From positions 1,862,001-1,926,000 of the forward strand of contig JAQFVV010000152.1 of the NCBI GenBank assembly GCA_028023455.1: a stretch of DNA of 64,000 nucleotides, read 5' to 3'. The DNA comes from Epiperipatus broadwayi. Taxonomy: Eukaryota > Onychophora > Udeonychophora > Euonychophora > Peripatidae. The notes beneath the pieces are model-generated. The model saw only the letters and a list, made by a program, of their open reading frames with translations, searched no databases and was not told where the DNA came from. The translations under genes and the position numbers were made by a program. Below, piece after piece: positions 35,275 to 44,992 of this stretch (positions within the stretch are counted from its first letter, which is position 1; the number at the start of each line of letters is the position of its first letter).

Positions 35275-36318
35275 TCAATTCTGCCTTTGTCCATTTTTTT
35301 TTTTTCTGGTCATAAGACACATCACCTTCCTTAATATTTTCATACTATTTCCGCTAGCATCTTTTGCCCTTAAACTTGTCTTCATTAATGAAGGAGGATT
35401 TTTTCGATTTTTCGCTACTTTCTCCCAGTCTGCAAGTGTCATCATTGACATGCCTGCTCCACTGTCAATTTCCATTTTTACTGGTGTCTTTAATAAATTA
35501 ACTGTCAGCATAAACTGACTTCCGTATACAATCTGTGTATTGTAAATATCACATTTTTTTTTATTTTTGACTTTACAAGTTGGCGAGTTGCCACGATCCT
35601 TTTCTCCTTTATTTCAACATCCACAAGTCCTACAATGCTCCTTATTATATTTACACTTACAAGCCATGTGGCCTTTTTTTCCACAGCAATAACACACTAT
35701 CTCATATGTTTTGCTCTTAATAGGTTGGGACTTATTTTCAGTTTTCCGAATATACGCATTACCGTCATTTTTGTGGGTAAAATTTCTAAATTCTTCCGAT
35801 TGGTTGAGTACTATTTCGTGGGCTACTCCCATTTTGGTTGCTTCGTCATAAGTTAACTCTCTTGAGGCCAGTAACTGATGCCTAAGCCTATCATCTGACA
35901 TGCCCCAAAGTAATTGCTCAAGCAGATTATCCTCTAAGGCATCGCCATAACTGCAACTTTTAGCAAGTTCTCTTAGAGCTTGATCATAATCTCGTATATG
36001 CTCTCCCTTGTTTTGCCTTCAGTTTCTGAAGTGTAGTCTTGCGACATGCTTCGAAGGCTGGGGACTGAAAAAATTATTTAATTTCACCGTAACTACATTA
36101 TATGGCAAATTCTCTGGCTCTTCATGATCACAGAGTCTATTTGCTATTTTGATTACTTGTTGCCCGGCATAACACAATAACGTGGCAACTTTAATGGGGT
36201 CGCTTGTCGTATCATTAATCAAAAATAGTTTCTCGATTCTCTTAAGATAAATTGGCCAATCAAAAGGGTTATTAACGTTGAACTCGTTAATTGTTACCTG
36301 AGGCGCTGATGTCATCAT
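35275..36318 (-). pseudogene. Gypsy 2 Gag and protease
   Basis: One frame with two in-frame stops. Gag starts MMTSAPQVTINEFNVNNPFD at 36318, passes a TGA at 36016-36018, continues with EHIRDYDQALRELAKSC and MSDDRLRHQLLASRELTYDE, and has a CCHC knuckle, CYCCGKKGHMACKC (about 35650-35690). After a second TGA at about 35611 comes the protease with KMEIDSGAGMSMM (DSGA active site). Two stops prevent translation of the full product. Confidence 0.85.
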
Positions 36319-36383
36319 TTTCTATTTTGCTTTTTTTTTTTTTGCAAAAAAAAATTTTCTATTTCACTACGAGATAACTATTA

Positions 36384-36462
36384 AACATGCTTACTGAGAC
36401 AAATTTCTATTAATACGCTTACTAAAACAAATTACTGTTAATACGCTTACTAAAACAATTTT
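36384..36462. repeat. Three tandem copies of a 28-bp unit in the Gypsy 2 leader
   Basis: ACGCTTACTAAAACAAATT and close variants repeat three times (about 36384, 36412 and 36440), just inside the 5' LTR. Confidence 0.7.
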
Positions 36463-36597
36463 TCCAACTACCAATCTATATTCACCCGGACTTCGATTTT
36501 CAATTTCTTTGTAGCTTTCTCTATGTTATACAATTCAATTTGAATCCACTACTGTTTCTAATTTGCACCAGATTTTTCTACTGGAACGTATCCTGTC

Positions 36598-36611
36598 GAT
36601 TAACTGCGCCA
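36598..36611 (-). promoter_or_regulatory. Primer binding site of Gypsy 2, tRNA-Ser-like
   Basis: Minus strand TGGCGCAGTTAATC lies six bases inside the 5' LTR. TGGCGCAGT matches the complement of a serine-tRNA acceptor end, as used by several insect Gypsy elements. The match weakens after nine bases. Confidence 0.6.
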
Positions 36612-36617
36612 ATTTTC

Positions 36618-37202
36618 TGCTGTGTACAGCCACTCACTCGGCTTAACCATCAGGTAAATAGACAGCAGAAACCAAATGATTATACAAATAGTTTAATAGA
36701 ACTAACAGTCGGATAAATAATAGTACATATATATAGTTATAAGACAATTAAGTTTAACTTACGAACGCTGGCCATGAAGGCATACAAAGAAAACATAATA
36801 TAGACCGGTGAGGCCTGCAAAGTTCCTAGGTCCACTTTTTAACTTTCAGTGGTGGAATTCACTGGGGTTGTTCCGTTGCTAAGTTAAAACTCTTGACCTT
36901 CGTGTGCATTCAATGAGTTCTCCCTACAAGTGCTGCTTAGTAATTTTTTGTTCCTTCTTTTTTCTTGTTAAGGAATGTTTCAGAAACCAATTAATTTTCA
37001 GCTATTGTCTACTTTTAGTAATCAGCACTTTTAATCTAGCTGCTTAATTAGTTTCTGATCTGAAGCACTTATCTTTAATAGCGTACCAAATTTAATTACA
37101 AAATTCCTGTCTATTTCTTTTAATAAAACTTATTTTAATAAAACATTAATTATTTGAAGTATAACTTATTTTAACAAAACATTATTATACACGTATATAG
37201 CA
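36618..37202 (-). repeat. Gypsy 2 LTR (5' LTR in element sense)
   Basis: 585 bases, partner of 31590-32173. It is followed by the CTTAC target duplication and then the continuation of fold-back F2. Confidence 0.92.
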
Positions 37203-37459
37203 CTTACTATGATTTCTTTTCCCAGCAGTTTCCAACTTTACATTTTTCTTAAATAAACATTTTATTGTTACAAAATATAGTTTTTTATCATTTTATCTTC
37301 AATTAACACATTTTCACATTCCTTTCTTGTTAAAAACAAAAACATTCTATTAAATTTCACAAAATATTTGTTCTCTTCTCTTTTCCTTTACATTATAATA
37401 TCCTATTCAGAACAGGATTTAACATCTTTATGTATAAACTTTCCTTTTCAAATCTTTCT

Positions 37460-37577
37460 TTTTGTTTAATTATACCTTCTAAAGGAGTAATCTTAAAATT
37501 GACATGACCAAATTTTTCTTTGTTTAATTATACATTCTAAAGGGGTAATCTTAAAATTGATATGACCAAATTTTTAT
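37460..37577. repeat. Tandem duplication (about 58 bp, two copies) in the left arm of F2
   Basis: TTGTTTAATTATACCTTCTA ... TGACATGACCAAATTTTT is followed at once by TTGTTTAATTATACATTCTA ... TGATATGACCAAATTTTT. The right arm has only one copy, so the duplication came after the palindrome. Confidence 0.8.
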
Positions 37578-37870
37578 TTATGTAAATATATTGCTGAATT
37601 TCTATCTGACAAATGTCAATTTTAAGATTACCCCTTTAGAATGTATAATTAAACAAAAAGAAAGATTTGAAAAGGAAAGTTTATACATAAAGATGTTAAA
37701 TCCTGTTCTGAATAGGATATTATAATGTAAAGGAAAAGAGAAGAGAACAAATATTTTGTGAAATTTAATAGAATGTTTTTGTTTTTAACAAGAAAGGAAT
37801 GTAAAAATGTGTTAATTGAAGATAAAATGATAAAAAACTATATTTTGTAACAATAAAATGTTTATTTAAG

Positions 37871-37914
37871 GTTTGGTGGGGGGGGGGGGGGGGGGGCGCC
37901 CCCCGCCAAGGAAG

Positions 37915-37947
<33 letters not shown>

Positions 37948-37980
37948 CGCCGGCGGGAGGTTATAAAAAAAAAAAAAAAA
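37871..37980. other. G/C-homopolymer block, probably a sequencing or assembly artefact
   Basis: About 80 bases of almost only G with a few C, then a 20-A run, in a genome of very low GC. It is flanked on both sides by AATGTTTATTTAAG (37857-37870 and 37981-37994), and the opposite palindrome arm lacks it. This is how a mis-joined or mis-called homopolymer patch would look. Confidence 0.65.
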
Positions 37981-38275
37981 AATGTTTATTTAAGCAAAAT
38001 GTAAAGTTGGAAGCTGTTGGGAAAAGAAATCATAGTAAGTAATAATATATTTTCCAAAATAGTATGTATCTGTAACAGGATTTTTATTTTTGTTTGTTTT
38101 AAAAAATTTTATGGATTTTTTTTTTTTTTCCTTTTTATATATTTTTAGTTCCTTAGAAAAAATAAAGAAATAGACAAAACGTTAGAAATCTATTTTAATA
38201 TATATTTCATTTTGGTGGCAAAAAAATAAAAAACAAGTTTTTAAAAGATTTGGTGTATTTTATAATTATTTTTTT

Positions 38276-39178
38276 AAAAGTATTTTGACCACTTTTAATA
38301 AAGAATCTAAGGTGAAAGAGTTTATTTTTATTTATTTAAAATAATATTACTATAATATTTAACATTAAAAGATAATAAAAATGAGAACATTATATAAAAT
38401 TATATTTAATGATTATGTTATGTTTATTAATTAAAAAATAAATATTGTAAGGATTAAGTGTTTATTAAATATTAATTATTATTTTACAGAAATTAAATAT
38501 TTAAATTAACCATTTTATTTTTAAATCAATTTTATCTTAATTAACCAATAAAAATTAATCGGTTGTCAATTTCTAATTGTCACGTGGCAGAGTTTATAAA
38601 AGAGTAAAGCCAGGTGTTTGGAATTCATTCATTGACTAATAACTGACTCTCATTATCATTTTAATTAATTTTGTTTTTGACTCTTGTTAAATTAAAGTAA
38701 TTTACTAATTTATGTATTGCTTAATATATCAAATGTAGTTTTTAAAAAGTTAAAACAACTAAATGGCATAAATTTTATTCTACAAAATGTTTAATTAGTA
38801 GGTTAACAGGAATGGAATAAAAAAAAACATCTTATTCTTCATGAGGGACAATTCTACCTTGGCTGTACAATCTCAACAAGATATAAGTTATATTATTTTA
38901 CTGAAATTAGTTTATTATTTTGGAAAGAAAATAACTCTTATCAATCTGAAGTTTATCATAAGTAACTCAATAAATTCCGTAAGGATGCATTTATCCTTTT
39001 ATTTTCATTTTAAGTATTGTCATATGAATTTTTATTATACAATAATTTAATTAACTGTATAATTAAACTCAGACATTACACTTATTTTAGAACTTTATTA
39101 TTAATTATAAATAACTTTGTTTGGAACATTTAATATCGAACAAGTTATCTGACTAAATTATATATAGGGTATATATCA
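38276..39178. other. AT-rich non-coding stretch
   Basis: No gene or recognisable repeat. A short GC-richer patch (GTCACGTGGCAGAG) lies near 38579. Confidence 0.55.
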
Positions 39179-39492
39179 GCACAGGCTTTCACACGACCCA
39201 CCACTCTATCTCATAACACTGATACACTTGAACACATATATGTCGAAAAGATAAATAATCACCAATGCGTATTTCAAACTAAACTAGCAATCATCAGTTG
39301 GTCCAGATTATCATCTCTACACATATATGCAGTAAGAGTTCAGATATATATTAAGATAGCCAATCTTCATACTGGACAGGCCTCAATACACTCCACACCA
39401 CAATTCTTCAAACCGTCCATCCAATTGAAAATCTGATGATGGGACGCTCAAAGGCCACCCTGAGGTCGAGATTCTCGTCACTTCCATCTTGA
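39179..39492 (-). mobile_element. Single arm of fold-back family F4 with hammerhead-like core
   Basis: Matches the left arm and centre of the palindrome at 47426-47975: ATAAATAATCACCAAT, CATCAGTTGGTCCAGATTAT, AGCCAATCTTCATACT, then ATTGAAAATCTGATGATG. Here only one arm is present. On the minus strand, 39255-39311 reads as a hammerhead: helix I AUAAUC and ACCAA against UUGGU and GAUUAU, core CUGAUGA, a helix II with UAGUUUA loop, and GAAA. Confidence 0.65.
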
Positions 39493-40053
39493 CCTAAAGT
39501 CAATCTGACTCCTCATGTACAGGACAATCCATTTAATACATATACAAGAAATGGGCAGATATCTCTACTATGTAATAACTGAAATACATAGCAGTGAATT
39601 ATTTAAATGCATTGCAAGATTATCATTTTACTTGACTGTAGATTTATTAAAGCTGAATATTTAAAATGATTTTTTTATTCTTGAGAATATTGCTTCTTTA
39701 AAATAACATTGAAATCCAATTATTATTGCAAAATATTTTATAATTATTTTGAAATTTGCAATTATTATTGCAAATTGTTTTGTGAAAGAATTAGATATCT
39801 TAGAAAAGACCTTAAAGTTTAAAGATTGATCATTTATAATATTTTTATGAGTAAATGATAAATTGTATTATGTTACTTGTTATTTATAAATAAATGAAGT
39901 CAAAATAAAATAATTAAGATAAAAGTACTTACATTGTATTCAAGCATGTAAACGTCTACAGTGTCAATTAAAAAATTAGTCATTATTCCATTAATGAAAT
40001 ATATAATATTCTAAAAATAAGTTGTACATCTTAAATGATAAAATATCTAGTAG

Positions 40054-40186
40054 TAATAATTCTATTCTTTCTTTTCATGTGTCATAGCATCGGTCGAGAA
40101 GCGAACCCGCAAACACGGGATAACTGCTTGTAAGACAGCTATGCTGACCACTCGACAACGCTTGAGAAATAATAATTCTATTCTTT
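40054..40186 (-). mobile_element. Complete tRNA-derived SINE, about 100 bp, with perfect 17-bp target duplication
   Basis: TAATAATTCTATTCTTT occurs at 40054-40070 and again at 40170-40186. The body (40071-40169) on the minus strand folds like a tRNA: GCGTTGTCGAGTGGTCAGC (D arm and A box), an anticodon loop CTTACAA suggesting valine UAC, and GCGGGTTCGCTTC (T arm and B box), then GATGCTATGACACATG and a short A-rich tail. It needs no encoded protein and would be transcribed by RNA polymerase III and mobilised by a LINE. It shares its tail with copies at 10087 and 61550. Confidence 0.82.
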
Positions 40187-40657
40187 GCTACTGCCTGCTG
40201 TTAAAATTCTTTTTGAGTTTAAAACCCAATGTTATTTTTAAAAAATAAAAGGAACTTTTCAATCCTTATTAAAATAATTCTATGTACACACAAACCAAAT
40301 TTAATAATTATTAAGAAATTCGTATTTGAACAGCACTGGTTAATTAAATGTATTTTCTTCATTATTGTAATGAGACAGCTTTGGTGTTTATTTATAATTT
40401 TATTGGAACATGATGCGTAGGAGAAAGAAAAAAGAGAAATCTTTGATCTCGTATTTTATTAACTTTCAACTTCATGTCGCCAAGGAGTTCGTTTCTCTTG
40501 AATAATATACATGTGTTATAATTTTTTTAAAAAAAAAAAAAAGCATGTCTTGTATGTTTAGAAGAAAATAAAACATTTTTTATCATATTAATAAATTGTC
40601 AATAAAGCAAGTCATATATAACGTGACATTGCTTTTATAAGCTTGTATTTACAAAAA
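40187..40657. other. AT-rich non-coding stretch
   Basis: No gene seen. From about 40600 the bases (AAAGCAAGTCATATATAACG) are a direct repeat of the sequence that surrounds the hAT insertion at 41040. Confidence 0.5.
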
Positions 40658-40752
40658 TGTAATACAGAGAGCGTAGCAATAGCTCAAACAAAGTCTTAAT
40701 TGATAAGCGCGGTAAGAGAAAATATTTAAAATCTCTAGCCGAAATACTTTTA

Positions 40753-40798
40753 TGCCCAGACCAATTGGTTTCGAGCTTATGGCTCATCTCAGTGAGGA
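40753..40798 (-). ncRNA. Hammerhead-ribozyme-like motif, F3 left arm
   Basis: Minus strand reads TCCTCA, CTGAGAT, GAGC-CATAA-GCTC, GAAA, a short helix III closed by AATT, GTC, then TGGGCA. It has helix II, GAAA and the GUC triplet, but two core mismatches (CUGAGAU against CUGANGA) and a shortened helix I. It is probably a decayed copy. Confidence 0.5.
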
Positions 40799-41047
40799 GG
40801 TAGAATATTCAGACACAAGATCCAAAATATCAACTCAAAAAACCAGCATTTATTTCTTACGTAATATTTAAGTAGAAACTCTGAAATTTTCGGACATGAA
40901 AATGTCTTTTACTCCAGTTATCTGATTTAAATAGCTATATGGGACTGAACCAAATTCAGATCTACCATATAATAATAGCCTCAGCATAGCCAAAGCCATA
41001 AAGATAAAATTATAATTATCATCAAAGCAAGTCATATATAATGTAAC

Positions 41048-44000
41048 CAGTGATGATATCCCAAATTTTCAAGAACAGGTTCTCTAAAAGTAGGTTGTAT
41101 TTAAGAACCTATTCTGTTTATTTATTTTTTTAAGCATGGAAGCAAATCACTTCTTGGTTTTATACCTAAAATTTTTTGGCGACTTCTCAGAAATTTTGTA
41201 TGACCCTTTCCCCCCATTCACAAAAGAGTGCTGCAGTACACATGCACACTATGATGTACTTTGCAATCTCACTTATGGAATTAAAAAAATTATTAAACCC
41301 TTTTTATAATTGAAAAAAAAACCCCAAATATTTATTTGGCAAGATATTTCCATATTGACATTCTAATCACATCATATGTCTCTTCAAGTTGATGATGCTT
41401 TTTGACTATATCATCATCAGCTGTATTGTGATTTCTTAGCCAAACTTGAACTGAGTCACTGCAATCCCAATGATCTAATGGAAGACCTATCCAATTTATT
41501 ACTAGAAGAATTTGCCACATTTTTCACTTCAAGGTGATTTCTTTTATCTGAATAAATTGTGTTCATCACAGAAAATCTTCATTCAGCCTTGGTTTTAATT
41601 ATATTTTTAGCTCTTTGGATAGTTTCATGTTCAACATGTTTCTGGTGATTTCTCAAAACATTTTTAACATAATCACGGAAATCATTAACTGAAATCTCAT
41701 GGTGAAATGCTTTGTAAAAATCTGATAATTTCTCTTCAATTTTTTTCCAGAGAACTACAGCTTCTTACAGATTCCAAGCATCTGGCTTCACAATTTTAAG
41801 TAATTGATGGATTTTATGATTTCTATCTTGAATATTATTACTTATGCTATTACAATCCATTAATCTTAATTCCATATTTGTTATCACTACATTCAATAAT
41901 TTTTGATGGGGAAGACTCACTCATTTGTTGTCTTCAACAAAATTAATGTGCAGAAATCCCTTAGAAGAGATAGTTTCATTTATTATTTTTTCATAACTAC
42001 CACTCTTCTCTCCGAGATATTCAAATGTTTTAATTGTTTTCTCAATCAATTGTTCAGCATGCAATATATTTACACTTCTTCCTTGAATAGCTTCCATCAA
42101 TAAAGCAATTTCTTCTAGAATATTGATTCTTAAAGCTAGATCTCATAAAATATTTGTTGGCAAGATGTTTAGCCATTCCAGAAAATTTTTTATTAGTAGA
42201 AAAAAAATCATATAGTACTGGATAGGCTCACCATGTTGCAACTGCTGTTCTATGATAGCATGCTGCCCAACTTGGTCAAAAACTACAATTTTTAGAATTA
42301 GTCAATTCCCAAATTGGTTGATATTTTATTCAATGCCATTTGGTTTTTATTAGACTGATGGAAGATTTTAAATATTTCATTAATAAATGCTGTAAAGTGT
42401 TTCATTTGCTTTATGTCTTTGATAAAATCCTCCAGCACAAGCTGAAAGTGATGACTCAAACAATGCCAAATAATCTCAGGATAGTGGTTTTTATTTTAAC
42501 ATTAACTTCTGACCACCTTCCAAGGATCACAATTACTCCATCTGAACAAAATCCAATCAAATTATTCTTCAAATATGGATTATCAAATCCTACTGATTGC
42601 AGACTTTGTAGTAGAGCAGTGTAAACGGTTTCAGCATCTTTGTTTTGTAATTCCACTAAATCTACAAAAATCGTTGGTGAGAAATCTGCATCTTTAACTT
42701 TAATAAAAATGATAAGGACTGTTTTGCATGATATTGTTGATGCCTCATTAATTATAAACCTATCTTTAAATTCTGGTCTATTATTTTTCTAAACACTTTC
42801 TTTTTAATGTATTTTTCATTGTGCTCGACAATTTTAACAGCCAGGAATTGAGAATAAAATCCCACTCCCATGTCTAATCTTTCTTTTTTATATAATTCTA
42901 TCAAATGTTCAATATCAGGAAATGGTCCGTTTTGTTTTGCTAAAGTGCAAACCGAACTGAAAATTTTACAGATGGAGCTCATAAACTTTTCATGAACCTT
43001 GTCTATGAATTTGAAAATTGCATTTTTTGCACTTTCAATTCCATGACACATCTGGTGTGCTTTTGATGAAAAGTTTTCCTTTATTTTTTTTTTTAAAAAG
43101 AGGCTTGTTAAACCATTTTATTTGTTCCACTTCGAACAATATTACTTCTCCATTCATTTGACACATGACTTGCCCTCACTTTTATTGATTTTATTTTGAT
43201 ATAGTTATCACAATCAAGTTTTTTTCCGATAATAAGTAAACCACAATATTTTTCTTTGAATTCATTGGCTTATTTCATATTCCAGCAGCCAGGAAGGTCA
43301 CTATCTACATTCATTTTATATGCATCTTTTGTACTTTTGGAACTGGACAGCTTATTTGTGTTGTCAACATTATTTTCTGTTGCATCAGAAGAAACAGAAA
43401 ACAAAACTTGATTCAAAACATCCTTTACTATCGTTTTCGATTCTGTATCAGTTTTTGTATCTTTTATGAAGGAATCTGATATTGTTTGCCATTTTTGTTT
43501 CGTTTTTTGTGAAATATTTTATTTTTATTATATTCTCGTATTACATTCACCTTAGGAAAAAAAAACCATTTAATTAATTGATTTTTAATACAAATGAGTT
43601 GTAACAAATCATAAAACTGAAAATAAAATATTAAAATTAAAAACAGAAAAAGAAAAAAAATAATTTGAAAACCAGTCATGCCACTTGATGAGCCAAAGTT
43701 ATTGTTATGTTTATCATCTTGACAAGTTATTCTAGAAAAAATATGTTGAACTTATATATGTTAAAAAAAAAAAGACGCACTGTTACATCAGATCTAGCAA
43801 ATTAAATGAAAATAATGTACTATAAACCTACTACAGCTGATCATCCATTAAGTTTACTAATCAAATAAAAACAAATCTTGCTTGATAAATATGTAAGTGA
43901 AGAAATAAAGTATTTAAATAAAAGTTAAATATATATTTTAAACAACGTCGCATAACAAAATCATTTGAACAATGGTTGTATGTTATTGTTTGTTTTCGCA

Positions 44001-44643
44001 ATGATAGGTCCTTTTGAAGGAAGTTATTTTATCTTTAAAGTAAAATAACTTCAGCAAGAGTAAATTTCATTAAAAAATTATGGTAATACATAAATCCATT
44101 TGTGCCGAATTTACTTCTAATTTTTAATTTTAATAACGCCTCTGTTAAATGTAAGTAAACTAATAGTTAATTAATTTCTTTCTTACTTTGTGTAAAAATT
44201 AAATATGGGTTCTTTTATCACTAATAAAATAACACTTTTTATTGGTATATTTTTAAAGAAACTAATTTGAGATGCGTTAAATAATGGATTTAATTACTTA
44301 AACTAAAACTGTTGTGAATTATTTCTTGCAGAATAATTCTTAATAACTCAAATTTCATCGCGCATATCACACGTTCCAAGTGCAATATAGTACAGACGAA
44401 TTATTCTGGGGAAAGTATTTTGAACCCAATCTGTTCAAAAAAAATCACTGTTACATTAGATATAGCAAAAAAAAAATACAAATAATGTTCTAGATTATTG
44501 TTGGAAATAACTAAGTAATTTGTTAATTCAACTTTTTTTTAGGATAATAATAAAATTTATTTTCGGATAATTTAACTACGGGTTCGCTAATTTTTTTTAA
44601 TTTTAAGAACCGGTTCGCGCGAACCGGTCGGATATCATCACTG
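41048..44643 (-). mobile_element. hAT-type DNA transposon 2, 3596 bp, perfect 8-bp target duplication
   Basis: Terminal inverted repeats CAGTGATGATATCC at both ends, of the hAT CAGTGNTG type. AATGTAAC lies at 41040-41047 and again at 44644-44651. Subterminal AAGAACCGGTTC-like repeats lie at both ends (CAAGAACAGGTTCT near 41072; a GGTTCGCGCGAACC palindrome near 44612). The interior has a decayed transposase on the minus strand. It is inserted in fold-back F3. Confidence 0.92.
41330..43700 (-). pseudogene. Decayed hAT transposase, KIAA1586-like
   Basis: Minus-strand pieces in order: KWQTISDSFIKDTKTDTESK and SDLPGCWNMK near 43290-43490; MCHGIESAKNAIFKFIDKVH and NGPFPDIEHLIELYKKERLD (43051-42752), ending GVGFYSQFLAVKIVEHNEKY; QNKDAETVYTALLQSLQSVG and NPYLKNNLIGFCSDGVIVIL (42656-42456), the block around a catalytic Asp; and at the C terminus LLVINWIGLPLDHWDCSDSV with WLRNHNTADD (41520-41332), the hAT dimerisation end. 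The order and wording fit the KIAA1586-like transposases that gave rise to domesticated vertebrate genes. Many frameshifts and stops show it is inactive. Confidence 0.75.
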
Positions 44644-44852
44644 AATGTAACATTGCTTTTTATAAGCTTGTATTTACAAAAATGTAATAAAGAGAGCGTT
44701 CCATTAGCTCAAATAAAATATTTAAGTTAAATAGCTGGAATAAAAGACATCTTCATGTCTGAAAACTTCAGAGTTTCTACTTAAATATTACATATGAAAT
44801 AAGTGCTAAATTTTAAGTTGATATTTTGGATCTTGTGTCTGAATATTCTAGC

Positions 44853-44898
44853 TCCTCACTGAGGTGAGCCATAAGCTCGAAACCAATTGGTCTGGGGA
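44853..44898 (+). ncRNA. Hammerhead-ribozyme-like motif, F3 right arm (best copy)
   Basis: 46 bases that fit the three-helix plan. Helix I pairs TCCTCA (44853-44858) with TGGGGA (44893-44898), 6 pairs including one G-U. The core is CTGAGGT (one mismatch to CUGANGA at the last A). Helix II is GAGC-CATAA-GCTC. GAAA follows (44879-44882), then a minimal helix III closed by AATT, and the cleavage triplet GTC, with the predicted cut after 44892. Short helix III is the form described for hammerheads in Penelope-like elements and retrozymes. Activity is not shown. Confidence 0.6.
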
Positions 44899-44992
44899 TA
44901 AGAGTATTTCGGATAGAGATTTTAAATATTTTCTCTTACTGCACTTATCAATTAAGAGTTTGTTTAACAATTGGTATCTCTGTATTACATAT

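Larger units (their letters stand above)
31590..37202 (-). mobile_element. Gypsy-type LTR retrotransposon 2, decayed, 5613 bp
   Basis: LTRs at 31590-32173 and 36618-37202 begin TGCTGTGTACAG and end TATATAGCA. A perfect 5-base target duplication, CTTAC, lies at 31585-31589 and 37203-37207. The element reads on the minus strand: 5' LTR (right), primer site 36598-36611, Gag, protease, RT, RNase H, integrase, polypurine tract 32174-32185, 3' LTR. The coding region has in-frame stops and frameshifts, although the LTRs look about 98 percent identical by eye. It may therefore have been mobilised in trans as an already damaged copy. The polyprotein resembles the K02A2.6-like group common in invertebrates. 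Confidence 0.92.
31339..38275. mobile_element. Large fold-back element F2, arms about 600-650 bp, interrupted by Gypsy 2
   Basis: The left arm is 31339-31589 plus 37203-37560; the right arm is 37616-38275. Read as reverse complements they match at high identity from AAAATACACCAAATCTTTT at the outer ends to TAATCTTAAAATTGA beside a 55-base loop (37561-37615). Gypsy 2 sits in the left arm. The right arm keeps the uninterrupted order (TTGGAAAATATATT, ACTTACTATGATTTC), which proves the palindrome is older than the Gypsy insertion. A suspicious G-rich block lies in the right arm. The arms include a degenerate hammerhead-like motif (minus strand 31430-31475, with GACTAT...ATAGTC-GAAACG). Confidence 0.85.
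40658..44992. mobile_element. Fold-back element F3 with hammerhead-like arms, interrupted by hAT 2
   Basis: Left arm about 40658-40935 and right arm about 44705-44992 are reverse complements, from TGTAATACAGAG at the outer ends through AGAAAATATTTAAAATCTCT and ACAAGATCCAAAATATCAACT-like blocks to the inner TCTTTTATTCCAGCTATTT-like end. The loop held AAAGCAAGTCATATATAATG and its direct continuation before the hAT inserted. Each arm carries the hammerhead-like segment described separately. No protein of its own is present. Confidence 0.8.

Noticed and set aside
40071-40169. Functional tRNA-Val gene
   Set aside because: The T and acceptor stems have mismatches, a shared non-tRNA tail follows, and 17-base target duplications flank it; a SINE explains all of this.
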